64,000 nucleotides of DNA from an uncultured Prevotellaceae bacterium (GCA_900316445.1 ONCZ01000018.1:1-64000); one strand, 5' to 3'. Shown: positions 11,001 through 17,750, counted from the stretch's first letter. Notes: a model not told the origin generated them from the letters alone. Numbers and translations are program-made.

Positions 11001-12661
11001 TCCAGACGGAACTTCTCCTTCTGTACCGTCGAGGCGAGATAATAGACGTTCTTCATCATCAGCCGCCAGTTGTACTGGAAGGGCGCGCTGGAGGTGTTAC
11101 GGAGCGACTTGACGAACAGCGCCTTGGAGGCATCGGTCAGGTCGCTGGCAAACTCACCCACCTGATAGCTCACGCCGCCCAGCGTATATTCGTAGGCCAC
11201 AGCCAGCACCTGGTCGGTCTGCAGACCGGTCTTCAGCGAGATATAGCCCAACGACTTGTTGACTGTATATTCCGAGGAGTTGAGCAGTCGGGCACTCGCC
11301 AGTTTCTCGTAGTCCAAGCCGTTCTCGAAGCCCGGGATGGCCATCAGCACCGTACTCGCATCGTCGATGTCACGGGCACCGGCATACGTAGTGGTCAGCG
11401 AACTATATTCCGAATTGGCGGCATTGCTCGGAATGGTCTGGCCTGCCGTATCCCAGAAATGGTTTCCCAATATCTTCTCCTCGCCAAGGTCGGCGAAGGC
11501 GATGATGTTACGGCCGTTGGTGGTGGTACCCGACTTGTTCGTGACCCACACCTCCACGCGGTTGATCTCGATGCCCGTGGCGAGGTTCGGCAACTTCGAC
11601 ATCGCCTCGTCGTAGTGCTCGCGGAAGTACTGCGAGAGGAAGAAGTGGCGGTTCTCCTCATAGTCGGCGACATCCATCTCGAAGGCGGTGGTCTGCGTGC
11701 CACCTTTCGACGAGACGCTTTTCGACGACGACTTCTTCTGCGACAGCACCGTCTGGAGCTTCAGCTTACCGAACTGCATATCCGTCCTGAGACCGAAGAG
11801 GCTCGATGCGCCCTTCACTAAGGAGTTGTTCGTGGGGAACGACACATTACCCGCCTCCACCAGCTTGATGATCTCATCCTCCTTGCCCTCGTATTTCAGC
11901 TTCAGGTTCTGGGCGTCGAAATCGAAGGTAGCGTCGGTGTTGTAGTTCAGGTTCATATTCACCTTGTCGCCCACCTTACCGTTCACGCTCAGGTTGATCT
12001 TCTCGTCGAAGTCGAAGGCGGTGGTCTTACGGTTACGGATGGGCAGCGAGGGGTTGTCGATGCTCTTCAGGTTCGCGCCGATCTTCAGCTCGGCCGTTCC
12101 CTGCGTCTTGATGCGCACACCACCGGGACCGAAGATCTTCTCGGCAGGCCCCAGGTCGAAGTGCATATCGGCAAACGAGAACTTATCCTTGCCTTGCGTC
12201 TGCACGTTCTCCGCGTCCTTCTTGCGGAAGAACTCATGCAGGGCCCGCTTCTCGCTCCACTTCGTGTACTCCTCGGGCGTCATCAGCACAGGGGCGTTCA
12301 GGTAGGAGTCGCCGATCTTCGAACCCACATAGTACACGTTGGCCGAGTCGTCGTATTCCACCGTCTGACGGATATTGTCCGGGCGCTTCAGGTCGAGGGC
12401 GCTCGAATCCAGGTCAGCCACCTCCATCGGTGCCGTCTTCTGTATGCGCCACCGCGCGCGTAAAAGGGAGTCCGGTTCATCCCCTTCCGATGGGAGTGGT
12501 GTCTGATTACTCTGAGACTGCGTGGAAGCGCGCCGCTGGTTATTGTCTTGTGGAGGAATGGCAAAAGACAATGCGATGAAAAAAGAAAAAACCAGATAAA
12601 GGATACTTCGAATCGAAATACCTTTCATCTTCATTCCATATCTCTTGTCTTTTCTCTTCAT
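5036..12661 (-). CDS. sprA: SprA, type IX secretion outer-membrane translocon
   Basis: The 2541-residue secreted protein has the length and content of SprA/Sov, the giant outer-membrane barrel through which type IX secretion substrates leave the cell. Residues near the N terminus such as FGPGGVRIKTQGTAELKIG and FDFDEKINLSVNGKVGDKVN are typical of the family. An N-terminal hydrophobic stretch (ILYLVFSFFIALSFA) follows a basic start and acts as the signal peptide. Two low-complexity linkers stand out: a D-P-K/N repeat near residues 1946-1972 and a Q/K/D/S-rich stretch near 2424-2443. The gene follows ruvA with 51 bp between them, an order common in Bacteroidetes. It implies that the organism exports type IX cargo. 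Confidence 0.93.
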   Translation of the reverse strand: MKRKDKRYGMKMKGISIRSILYLVFSFFIALSFAIPPQDNNQRRASTQSQSNQTPLPSEGDEPDSLLRARWRIQKTAPMEVADLDSSALDLKRPDNIRQTVEYDDSANVYYVGSKIGDSYLNAPVLMTPEEYTKWSEKRALHEFFRKKDAENVQTQGKDKFSFADMHFDLGPAEKIFGPGGVRIKTQGTAELKIGANLKSIDNPSLPIRNRKTTAFDFDEKINLSVNGKVGDKVNMNLNYNTDATFDFDAQNLKLKYEGKEDEIIKLVEAGNVSFPTNNSLVKGASSLFGLRTDMQFGKLKLQTVLSQKKSSSKSVSSKGGTQTTAFEMDVADYEENRHFFLSQYFREHYDEAMSKLPNLATGIEINRVEVWVTNKSGTTTNGRNIIAFADLGEEKILGNHFWDTAGQTIPSNAANSEYSSLTTTYAGARDIDDASTVLMAIPGFENGLDYEKLASARLLNSSEYTVNKSLGYISLKTGLQTDQVLAVAYEYTLGGVSYQVGEFASDLTDASKALFVKSLRNTSSAPFQYNWRLMMKNVYYLASTVQKEKFRLDIKYQSDTAGVYLTYIPDQRVKGLALIKLLGCDRLDNNLKTHPNGYFDFVEGYTVQNGRVFLPSAEPFGEYLRTQLLKYGLSDEEAETYVFSQLYDSTKTVAKQNAEKDKFMMTGLYKGSSANVISLGAYNVPRGSVVVTAGGVTLTEGSDYSVDYSAGEVTILNQSIIDAGTNVNVSLESNTEYGMQRKTMIGVNWEYEFSKNFQLGGTLLHLHEQALISKVSMGEEPLNNTLWGLNVNWKQESQWLTAMLNKIPFLNVRQPSHISFTGEFAHLIAGTAGDTQDNASYIDDFENTKSYISVKSPKSWTLSSVPTMFSEFSDKTGVTSGYNRAKLAWYAVDPIFTRRSSTLTPSHIKSDLDQLSNHYVREVYVKELYPNRDQSTYNGATSTLEVLNLAYYPSERGPYNLTRDFNSDGTLRQPETKWGGMMRNLETNDFEQANIEYIEFWLLDPFIYTRQNGTASDYSGDLYFDLGEISEDILRDGKKFYESGMPVDGTSNFAVTQWGKIPQQATQTYAFATTTGSRKLQDVGLNGLTDDEEREFGAYKEWLDAVVNSGIITNDSIIEAWRNDPAGDDYHYFRGSDYDNEQKSILDRYKLYNNPQNNSPETEDQTESYDTSYKAGPDVEDINQDFTLNEYERYYQYKVRISPEVLDAYRNGAPLPDCFITDMRTSSVKLRNGDTTSVNWYQFRIPLVKYVNRVGSINDFTSMRFMRMFMTGFQKPIVLRFGSLDLVRGEWRIYKQNLNTSPTETGTFSVSAVNIEENNDKTPVNYVLPPGISRATDPSQPQLVENNEQALNMVVTDMQPGESKAVYKKTTLDLRQYKRMQMFVHANHLVPDLTNLKDNQLAVFIRLGSDYKNNYYEYVIPLQLTPDRSDYNKYSNADRRIVWPEENMLDIKLSLFTDLKKDRNIQKAQGGASYAQLFTGYDPDRPGNMVGIMGNPTIGDVKVMMIGVRNISGEVKSGEVWVNELRLMESNNDGGWAATGNLKVQLSDFGYVNVTGRYVSDGFGGLEEGVMQRSTDTQRNYSVTTSLELGKFFPEKAKVSAPLYYSVTKDEVRPRYSALDNDMILDDALDVAATEHERDSIESLSVVKTTNTNFALSNVRWGLKTKRHPMPYDPANFSFSYSHSHFYTSGETTVYEKRDEWRGSLNYSYSPVYKTWEPFKSLKGKSKWLAFPKALGFNYLPQNIGFNTQISRDYYEMQERDLESTENQNMPLRWNQQFLWNRDFTLRWDFTKNLHFSFQSGTRAQIEEPYTPVNKDLYPDRYSAWKDSVWQSIKNLGTPLDYQQQVTASYQLPLNKLPIFDWINSDASYTARYTWVKGTETEEGVSYGNTINSNRNLTINGSFNLETLYNHVPFLKAANDRFKKSANTSKNTKNQRNNRNASKKDSADPKNPKDPNDPKNPKDPKDPKSEKPSSDEKALAKLKNSYQREITLKPDTTTVVAHNKNSKRIIVTARTKEGKPYEVKYKVIDQNKILIKNLDTVQIMLSVVPKEPLENQWWYKPAQTAARLLMMVRSVNISFRNQYTMNLPGYIPNVGDFFGQYKGSVLSPGLDFAFGLIGDSFINKAHDNGWLLTDDYVATTSATVNDNNDVQVRAVLEPVRDLKIDLSASRADNRARSIRYMYEGMPTTHSGTFNMTTISLRGSLSGMGDASDGYQSDAFDHFRELIPEFQQRVQAQYKDAPGTFSDVNPYGADVLVPAFLSAYTVGAGNSLDIFPAITRMLPNWTVRYSGLSKLPWIRDHLKSVNINHAYKSVYAVGSYASYSTWQEYMNGLGFITNTTTNALQPSSMYNVSTVSINEAFSPLLGIDATLQNNLTAKLEYRTTRVMNLSMTSVQLNEALSRDWVFGFGYKIQDFNIFGNKMNRKIGKAQSGKKNQKDQKDQSGQSSRNSKSGVNHDLNLRLDISLRSQASITRDIATGTSNASSGNSAFKLSFMADYTLSRLLTLTAYYDSQTNTPLLSSSSYPTTTHDFGLSVKFSLTR
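5325..5390. repeat. In-frame TCTGATCTT-type repeat in sprA
   Basis: Imperfect 9-bp words (tctgatctt, tctgatctt, tttgattct) encode a hydrophilic Q/K/D/S linker between predicted barrel strands near the C terminus of SprA. Confidence 0.5.
6745..6823. repeat. In-frame 9-bp tandem repeat in sprA (DPK/NPK linker)
   Basis: About eight imperfect copies of the 9-bp word TCTTTAGGG/TTCTTAGGA encode alternating DPK, NPK and DPN on the minus strand. The surrounding coding sequence is not repetitive, so this looks like an expanded or inserted linker. Confidence 0.75.
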
Positions 12662-12681
12662 CCTTTAGTCCATCCTAACTC

Positions 12682-12714
12682 TCCTCCCTTCGGGAGGGGC
12701 TGGGGGTGGGTCTT
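12682..12714. repeat. GACCACCCC-type palindromic element between ruvA and sprA
   Basis: A hairpin, CTCCTCCC-TTCG-GGGAGGGG, is joined to CTGGGGGTGGGTCTT. Read on the other strand it matches the element at 33067-33161 and the in-frame copies inside lpdA. It may affect read-through from ruvA into sprA. Confidence 0.7.
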
Positions 12715-13315
12715 ACTTAATCTGTTTCAGCGCCAGTTTCACCACTTGCTCCACCGGCAGGTCGGGCTGTTCCTGCAGGATCTGCAGCACCACCTTCTGT
12801 GTCGGTGCCGGTGAGAAGCCCAGCATCGTCAGGGCACTCACGGCCTCTTCCTTCACCTGGTTGTTCACGGGAGCGGCCATCTGTCCGCCGGCAGGTATCT
12901 CGTCGGCGATGCCCAGGGCCACAATTTTGTCCCTCAGATCGACGATGATGCGCTGTGCCGTCATCTTGCCGATGCCCTTGATGTTCTGTATCAGTCGCGC
13001 ATTACCCGTCGAGATGGCGTTGCAGAGTTCGCTCACACTCATACCCGACAGCATCATCCGCGCCGTGTTCGCCCCCACCCCGTTCACCGTGATGAGCTGC
13101 AGGAACATCTCACGCTCCTTCTTGTTCACAAACCCGAAGAGCACATGTGCATCCTCACGTATGGCCTCATAGACGTACAACTTCACTTCCTTCTTACCCT
13201 GGATGGCGCTGAAGGTGTTCAGCGAGATGCTCAGGCCGTAGCCCACACCCCCTGCCTCCACCGTTGCCAGCGCAGGTGTCAGTTCTGTCAGTTCTCCTTT
13301 AATGTATTCTATCAT
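12713..13315 (-). CDS. ruvA: Holliday junction branch migration protein RuvA
   Basis: The 200-residue length and sequence match RuvA. It has an N-terminal OB fold (MIEYIKGELTELTPALATVE), tandem helix-hairpin-helix motifs (LITVNGVGANTARMML and IQNIKGIGKMTAQRI) and a C-terminal domain that contacts RuvB. It forms tetramers that hold the four-way junction during recombination repair. sprA follows on the same strand. I see no convincing -7 box directly upstream. Confidence 0.96.
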   Translation of the reverse strand: MIEYIKGELTELTPALATVEAGGVGYGLSISLNTFSAIQGKKEVKLYVYEAIREDAHVLFGFVNKKEREMFLQLITVNGVGANTARMMLSGMSVSELCNAISTGNARLIQNIKGIGKMTAQRIIVDLRDKIVALGIADEIPAGGQMAAPVNNQVKEEAVSALTMLGFSPAPTQKVVLQILQEQPDLPVEQVVKLALKQIK

Positions 13316-13511
13316 ATAATCTCAGTCTGTGGCTTCTTGCTTTCACTTTTTCACCTCTTATATTAACGTATCTATGCGCGTTTTATTGCTTTCGAGCACA
13401 AAATTCTATGCTCACGAAGGGTCAGAACCTCTGCGCCCTTTTAATCGCCCTCTTTCAGGCTGGCACTCGTCAGCCCGAGTCTTTTTTCACGCATAATATT
13501 TGCAAATGTCA

Positions 13512-13541
13512 GATAAAAGGCCCAGGATTGTTCCTGAGCCT
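13512..13541 (-). terminator. Terminator after the DUF6169-like gene
   Basis: On the minus strand a 9-bp stem, AGGCTCAGG with CCTGGGCCT, is followed by TTTATCT. It lies 25 bp past the stop of the 165-residue gene. The remaining 13316-13510 gap shows a weak GGCTG/CAGCC stem before a T run and no credible gene. Confidence 0.75.
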
Positions 13542-13565
13542 GACAATTATTATGAGTTTTGCTTC

Positions 13566-14063
13566 TCAGTCGAAGACTATGGCGATAGTCTCTTCGAACT
13601 CAGAGAGCTGTTCCTCCAGACGTGGGTTGTCCTTACGGGAGAACAAGGCGGTGAAGTTCTGCACACCGTCAAGTTTGCCCTCCGCTGTGCGGATAATGTA
13701 GCGGTCACGGTGCTCGTAGATGTTGAACCAATGGATGAAGAGACGGTTTCGCAGCCCCTCCTTCTCGTCGCCAGTTTCACAGAGGTATAGCATCACGTCA
13801 CTACCATTGGCCGTGAAGAACTCCTCGATGATAGTGAAGATGGTCTGCCGTAACTTCCTGTCGCCAGGCGAACGCCCGTCGCCCTCCACGTTGATGCAGA
13901 ACTGGTAGGCTCCGCTTGGCACGAAGGAGTATTCCAACATGAAACTGATGGTGTACCTCAGTCCGAAGTCTGTGTCGAAATAGAAGGAAAAAGGATTCTC
14001 TTCTGTCTGACCCACCATATAAGATGAGTGCAGATTGATGTTTTCCAATCTGAGTGTGTTCAT
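13566..14063 (-). CDS. Conserved hypothetical protein, probably DUF6169 family
   Basis: The 165-residue protein is soluble, with no signal peptide or membrane segment. An N-terminal beta-rich part (FSFYFDTDFGLRYTISFML) is followed by a mixed region with LYLCETGDEKEGLRNRLFIHW. This pattern recalls the Bacteroidetes DUF6169 proteins, whose function is unknown. The family name is from memory and not checked. It is the second gene of a two-gene unit after a 48-residue basic protein, with 24 bp between them, and is followed by a good terminator. Confidence 0.7.
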   Translation of the reverse strand: MNTLRLENINLHSSYMVGQTEENPFSFYFDTDFGLRYTISFMLEYSFVPSGAYQFCINVEGDGRSPGDRKLRQTIFTIIEEFFTANGSDVMLYLCETGDEKEGLRNRLFIHWFNIYEHRDRYIIRTAEGKLDGVQNFTALFSRKDNPRLEEQLSEFEETIAIVFD

Positions 14064-14087
14064 AGCAAGAAAGGTTTTAGGTGGACT

Positions 14088-14234
14088 TTAGGAGTATTTC
14101 AGTTTCAGTTCTCCATTCCTGATCATCTCAAACTCCTTGTTGGTTTTCTCGATCCACTCTTTCTTGCGGCGGATGGTCTCCCTGACGGCGGCTCTCACCT
14201 CCTCACGGGTGCGTTTTTTCTTTGTTGTTTCCAT
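14088..14234 (-). CDS. Small basic helical protein, 48 residues
   Basis: The frame is open further upstream, but the likely start is the ATG at 14234, because a strong promoter box lies at 14279-14287 and codons upstream of it would not be transcribed. The product begins METTKKKRTREEV and is rich in Lys, Arg and Glu, and is predicted to be almost entirely helical. It is co-directional with the DUF6169-like gene and probably co-transcribed. The pairing of a tiny charged protein with a slightly larger unknown one is compatible with a regulator or antitoxin-like role, but nothing in the sequence proves that. Confidence 0.6.
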   Translation of the reverse strand: METTKKKRTREEVRAAVRETIRRKKEWIEKTNKEFEMIRNGELKLKYS

Positions 14235-14278
14235 ATTTCTTTTAAGTTCAAAAAGTTTATTTGTGATATTTGTCGGAT

Positions 14279-14287
14279 GCAAAGTTA
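14279..14287 (-). promoter_or_regulatory. Promoter -7 box for the small-protein operon
   Basis: TAACTTTGC on the minus strand, with TTTG at 14307-14310 as the -33 element, spaced 19 bp. It fixes the start of the small gene at 14234. Confidence 0.75.
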
Positions 14288-14442
14288 CGAAGATTCTTTG
14301 AAACGACAAAACGTTTTCTGGATTTTCTATCAAAAAGGCCCAAGATTGTTCGAATTCCAAGCACAACTCTTCGAAACGAAGAACGGACGAAACTCTGTGG
14401 GACTCGTTAGAAACCGATGCTGAATGCCGTATAAACCGTTCT

Positions 14443-14523
14443 TTGACTTCAGTCAACGCATTGTTTGACTGGAGTCGAAAAACCATTTGACTGGAGTCAA
14501 CGAATCAGTTGACATAATGTCAA
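14443..14523. repeat. Four-unit 22-bp dyad array (copy 1)
   Basis: Four dyads of the form TTGAC-N4-GTCAA lie at 14443-14456, 14465-14478, 14487-14500 and 14509-14523. Their centres are 22, 22 and 22.5 bp apart, and the last has a 5-base spacer. A half-site GTCAA follows near 14540. Units 2 and 3 are separated by an 8-base spacer ending in AACCAT. The same arrangement recurs at 39573-39653. The spacing of about two helical turns puts all dyads on one DNA face, as expected for a protein-binding array. Confidence 0.85.
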
Positions 14524-14608
14524 CAAGTACGACACCCCCAATGTCAACCATTATAAATTCAACCTAAAAATAATTGAGAAATTGTTTGGAATTCGACGAA
14601 AAATGTTG

Positions 14609-14617
14609 TATCTTTGC
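14609..14617 (+). promoter_or_regulatory. Promoter -7 box of a probable non-coding transcript
   Basis: TATCTTTGC on the plus strand, with TTTG at 14585-14588 spaced 20 bp, forms a textbook Bacteroidetes promoter. Transcription would start near 14624, and no convincing coding sequence follows. Confidence 0.75.
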
Positions 14618-14623
14618 ACTTGT

Positions 14624-14996
14624 GTTCATTGACAGTTTGATGATACTATGGACAGGGGTGACAGAAGTGACAGTACTTTTCCTAAAAATCTCGCGCGTAC
14701 CGCGAACACATAGGCGCGTATTTATATTGTACCTGCGGTACGCGCGGAAAAAGTTACATTTTTACTGTCACTACTGTCACCACTGTCCAATAAGAGTCGT
14801 TAAGATGCCTTGCACAAGGTGTACAAAAGCCTTGTACGACAGAAAGAGATGGCTGTTTAGGAGATATAACAGGCATCTCCATCAGCGTGACTTGGCTGAT
14901 CTTACTGTTGTGGAAAGCATCTCCGACAGCGTTAGTAGGCACTTCTATGACAGAAGGACTGGACTCGCATCACGAGAGGATGCGGGTCCTGTTTTT
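14624..14996 (+). ncRNA. Candidate structured non-coding transcript, about 370 nt
   Basis: The stretch lies between a good promoter (14609-14617) and a good terminator (14961-14996). Its first half is a nested hairpin: outer arms 14649-14675 and 14763-14789 (GTGACAG words, about 26 bp with three mismatches) and inner arms 14691-14703 and 14735-14746 (CGCGCGTACCGC with GCGGTACGCGCG). The only long frame on this strand, starting before the promoter, is dominated by His/Cys/Tyr/Arg and looks random. A short peptide from an ATG at 14805 is possible. The class of RNA is not recognised. Confidence 0.45.
14961..14996 (+). terminator. Rho-independent terminator
   Basis: GGACTCGCATC pairs with GATGCGGGTCC and is followed by TGTTTTTGTTG. 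It ends the candidate non-coding transcript and lies 51 bp before the next promoter. Confidence 0.85.
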
Positions 14997-15046
14997 GTTG
15001 TTGACAAAAAATGAGAGATTTTGTTGTCTGATTCAAATATATTGCG

Positions 15047-15055
15047 TACCTTTGC
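15047..15055 (+). promoter_or_regulatory. Promoter -7 box
   Basis: TACCTTTGC, 34 bp before the ATG of the secreted protein at 15089, with TTTG at 15020-15023 as a slightly distant -33 element. Confidence 0.7.
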
Positions 15056-15088
15056 ACGCTGAATCATAAACTCTAAAAAATAATCATA

Positions 15089-15985
15089 ATGAAAAAGATC
15101 ATGATGGTCAGCCTGATGCTGACAATCGCCATGGCCTTACAGGCACAAGTGAAAGTAGCCCCGAAAATGGAGAAGGGCACAGTAAAAACGTATGTAGCAG
15201 AAGCCACGATCACGCTTCCCGGACAGGGCGACGTGAAGGTGACGGCAGACTCGAAGTACTCCATCACCGACGCCAAAGCCGACAGCTATGTGCTCGAAAT
15301 GGTGAGCACGGACGTGAAGACGGAGTGCGAGCCGGGCAACATCGCCGGTAAGCTGGTGGCTGCTGCCCAGGAGATGATGAAGGACGCCGTGGTGCGTGCT
15401 ACCCTCGACAAGGACGGCCGTATCCAGAACATCCTGAACGGTGACGAGGTGAAGGCAAGAGTCGATAAGCAGGCCGACACCTTCATCGACCAGATGTTGG
15501 CAGACGTGCCCCAGCTGGCAGGAGTCGTTTCCAAGGATGCCCTGAAGCAACAGGTGTCACAGGCGCTCACCATCGAGGGCCTCGTACAGACCTTGCAGCA
15601 GGCCACATCGCCGCTGGCACTCAACGGCAAGACCATCGCCTCGGGCAGCCAGGAGGAGTTCGTCAGCCAGGAGGGCCTCAAGATGAAGCGCATGTATTTC
15701 GTCAACGGCAAGACCATCATCGCCAACTCGGTGATGAACATGACGGAGGACGAGATGAAGCAGACGATCATCAAACAGGTGGAGAAGAGCGCCCCTGATC
15801 AGGCCCAGATGATCAAGGACAACATCGACCAGCTGATGTCAACCGGTATGCTGAAGATGGACCACAAGGAGACCGCTACGTACGAGCTGCAGGATGACGG
15901 CTGGGTGAAGAGCATCGTGGTCGATTCCACCACCGAGACGATGGGACAGACGGTGGTGTCGAAAAGCATCGTCACGCTAAAATAG
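15089..15985 (+). CDS. Secreted hypothetical protein
   Basis: The 298-residue product starts with a signal peptide (MKKIMMVSLMLTIAMALQAQ) cut after AQ, as is common in Bacteroidales. The mature part alternates beta-rich segments with a central helical region (residues about 85-175) and ends in strands. It contains repeated phrases about threonine/lysine-rich strands but no catalytic motif I recognise. It has its own promoter, and a second promoter for the next gene begins 34 bp after its stop. A periplasmic or outer-membrane-associated role is likely. Function is unknown. Confidence 0.85.
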   Translation: MKKIMMVSLMLTIAMALQAQVKVAPKMEKGTVKTYVAEATITLPGQGDVKVTADSKYSITDAKADSYVLEMVSTDVKTECEPGNIAGKLVAAAQEMMKDAVVRATLDKDGRIQNILNGDEVKARVDKQADTFIDQMLADVPQLAGVVSKDALKQQVSQALTIEGLVQTLQQATSPLALNGKTIASGSQEEFVSQEGLKMKRMYFVNGKTIIANSVMNMTEDEMKQTIIKQVEKSAPDQAQMIKDNIDQLMSTGMLKMDHKETATYELQDDGWVKSIVVDSTTETMGQTVVSKSIVTLK

Positions 15986-16018
15986 TTACAAATATTTGGT
16001 GGGAAATAAAAAATAATG

Positions 16019-16027
16019 TACCTTTGC
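16019..16027 (+). promoter_or_regulatory. Promoter -7 box
   Basis: TACCTTTGC with TTTG at 15995-15998 spaced 20 bp, 34 bp before the ATG at 16061. Confidence 0.75.
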
Positions 16028-16060
16028 AGCGTCAAAAGACAAAAACTGTTATAATACGAT

Positions 16061-16732
16061 ATGAAGAAAATTATCTTAATGACGCTGTCCGTCATGTTTC
16101 TGGGGGCCGTTGGCCATGCCAAGGTGAACGGAACGGATGACGGATCGAAAGCTCCCGACGGAGTGGAGGCTGTCGATTTAGGACTGAGTGTGAAGTGGGC
16201 CAACATGAATGTGGGTGCAAAGAAGGAATCCGGCTTCGGCACGTACTTCGCATGGGGCGAGACCAAACCGAAGGAATACTACTCGTGGGGCACCTATGCA
16301 TGGAGCAAGGGAGATTCCAACTTCCTGATGAAATATTCTGTGAACGACAAGATGATCAGGCTGCTTCTCACCGACGATGCTGCCCGCCTCAATTGGGGCG
16401 GCAATTGGCGCATGCCCACCGTGGAGGAGTACGATGAGTTGGCAGACCCGGCCAAATGCACCTGGGAATGGACTACGAAGGACGGCGTCAACGGCTATAA
16501 GGTTACCGGCAAGAAGACGGGCAACTCCATCTTCCTGCCCATCACGGGGTTCCGATTCTATTCTGAAGTCCAGTTCCGCGCCATCAAAGGTGTCTACTGG
16601 ACATCAACCCTCTACTCGGGCAATCCCTTCAAGGCATGGTGTCTGGAATTCGACTTCTCGGATTACAAAGTGGACTTCGGCAACCTCTCCAGCAATCGCT
16701 TCAGCGGTCGCTGCATCCGCGCCGTCCAATAA
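16061..16732 (+). CDS. Secreted FISUMP-domain protein
   Basis: After a signal peptide (MKKIILMTLSVMFLGAVGHA) the 223-residue protein carries the features of the Fibrobacter succinogenes major paralogous domain: VDLGLSVKWANMNVGA near the start, YFAWGETKP, NWRMPTVEEYDEL, FLPITGFR, YWTSTLYS and a terminal FSGRCIRAV. These domains are abundant in Bacteroidales surface or secreted proteins, and their biochemical role is unclear. The gene has its own promoter. ddh follows 38 bp later with no terminator between, so read-through is possible. Confidence 0.88.
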   Translation: MKKIILMTLSVMFLGAVGHAKVNGTDDGSKAPDGVEAVDLGLSVKWANMNVGAKKESGFGTYFAWGETKPKEYYSWGTYAWSKGDSNFLMKYSVNDKMIRLLLTDDAARLNWGGNWRMPTVEEYDELADPAKCTWEWTTKDGVNGYKVTGKKTGNSIFLPITGFRFYSEVQFRAIKGVYWTSTLYSGNPFKAWCLEFDFSDYKVDFGNLSSNRFSGRCIRAVQ

Positions 16733-16770
16733 CATCGATAACAAATCAACCAACAAAAGACATAGATAAA

Positions 16771-17670
16771 ATGAAGAAAATCAGAGCCGCCGTCGTAGGA
16801 TACGGCAACATCGGAAAGTATGCTCTGGAGGCCTTACAGACGGCCCCCGACTTCGAAGTGGCAGGCATCGTACGCCGCAACGGCGCAGAGAGCAAGCCCG
16901 CAGAACTGGCACAGTATGACGTGGTGAAGGACATCCGCGAACTGAAGGATGTCGACGTGGCCATCCTCGCCACCCCCACCCGCTCATGCGAGGAGTATGC
17001 CAACATGATCCTGCCCTTAGGCATCAACACCGTCGACTCGTTCGACATCCACACAAACATCCGTGGTTATCGTGAGCGACTGATGAAACTGAATCAGGAG
17101 ACGAACACCGTCAGCGTGATTGCCGCCGGCTGGGATCCGGGCTCTGACAGCATCGTCCGTACGCTCATGCAGAGTCTCGCCCCGAAGGGTCTCTCGTATA
17201 CGAACTTCGGCCCCGGCATGTCGATGGGCCACTCGGTATGCGTACGCTCTAAGAAGGGTGTGAAGAACGCGCTGAGCATGACCATCCCCCTGGGTGAGGG
17301 CATCCACCGCCGTATGGTGTATGTGGAGCTGGAAGAGGGCGCCAAGCTGGAGGACGTGACGAAGGACATCAAGGCTGATCCGTATTTCGCCTCCGATGAG
17401 ACGCATGTGTTCCAGGTAGAGAGCGTCGACGATGTGCGTGACATGGGTCACGGCGTGAACCTCGTGCGCAAGGGCGTCAGCGGCAAGACGCAGAACCAGC
17501 GCCTGGAGTTCAACATGAGCATCAACAACCCCGCCCTGACAGGCCAGGTGCTGGTCAACGTGGCCCGTGCCTCGATGCGTCTGCAGCCCGGCTGTTACAC
17601 GATGGTCGAGATTCCCGTCATCGACATGCTCCCTGGGGACCGCGCAGATCTCATAGAACACTTAGTATAA
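16771..17670 (+). CDS. ddh: meso-Diaminopimelate D-dehydrogenase
   Basis: The 299-residue enzyme begins MKKIRAAVVGYGNIGKYALE, with the NADP-binding GYGNIG loop. It continues with AAGWDPGSDSIVRTL and GPGMSMGHS, characteristic of Ddh. It makes meso-diaminopimelate from tetrahydrodipicolinate in one step for peptidoglycan and lysine. The open frame extends further upstream through the previous gene in another frame, but the ATG at 16771 is the natural start. A GGACTACAGGACT-type inverted repeat follows the stop. Confidence 0.95.
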   Translation: MKKIRAAVVGYGNIGKYALEALQTAPDFEVAGIVRRNGAESKPAELAQYDVVKDIRELKDVDVAILATPTRSCEEYANMILPLGINTVDSFDIHTNIRGYRERLMKLNQETNTVSVIAAGWDPGSDSIVRTLMQSLAPKGLSYTNFGPGMSMGHSVCVRSKKGVKNALSMTIPLGEGIHRRMVYVELEEGAKLEDVTKDIKADPYFASDETHVFQVESVDDVRDMGHGVNLVRKGVSGKTQNQRLEFNMSINNPALTGQVLVNVARASMRLQPGCYTMVEIPVIDMLPGDRADLIEHLV

Positions 17671-17674
17671 TTTA

Positions 17675-17750
17675 GCAAGGACTACAGGACTTAAGGACTT
17701 TATGCATTAGGGCATTCCCAGAAAAGTCTTGTAGTCCTGTAGTCCGTTGC
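17675..17750. repeat. GGACTACAGGACT inverted repeat between ddh and purN
   Basis: The left arm at 17675-17700 (GCAAGGACTACAGGACTTAA and on) pairs with the right arm at 17724-17750 (ending GTAGTCCTGTAGTCCGTTGC) across a 23-base loop. The same element occurs at 34177-34234 between two unrelated genes. Confidence 0.9.

Noticed and set aside
14443-14523. CRISPR-like array
   Set aside because: Repeat units are 14-15 bp dyads with 8-bp spacers that are themselves conserved, and there are no cas genes. This is not CRISPR.
14574-15014. Plus-strand frame of 146 residues in the 14.2-15.1 kb gap
   Set aside because: Its start lies before the promoter, it crosses two nested inverted repeats and its composition looks random. 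I treat the region as a candidate RNA.
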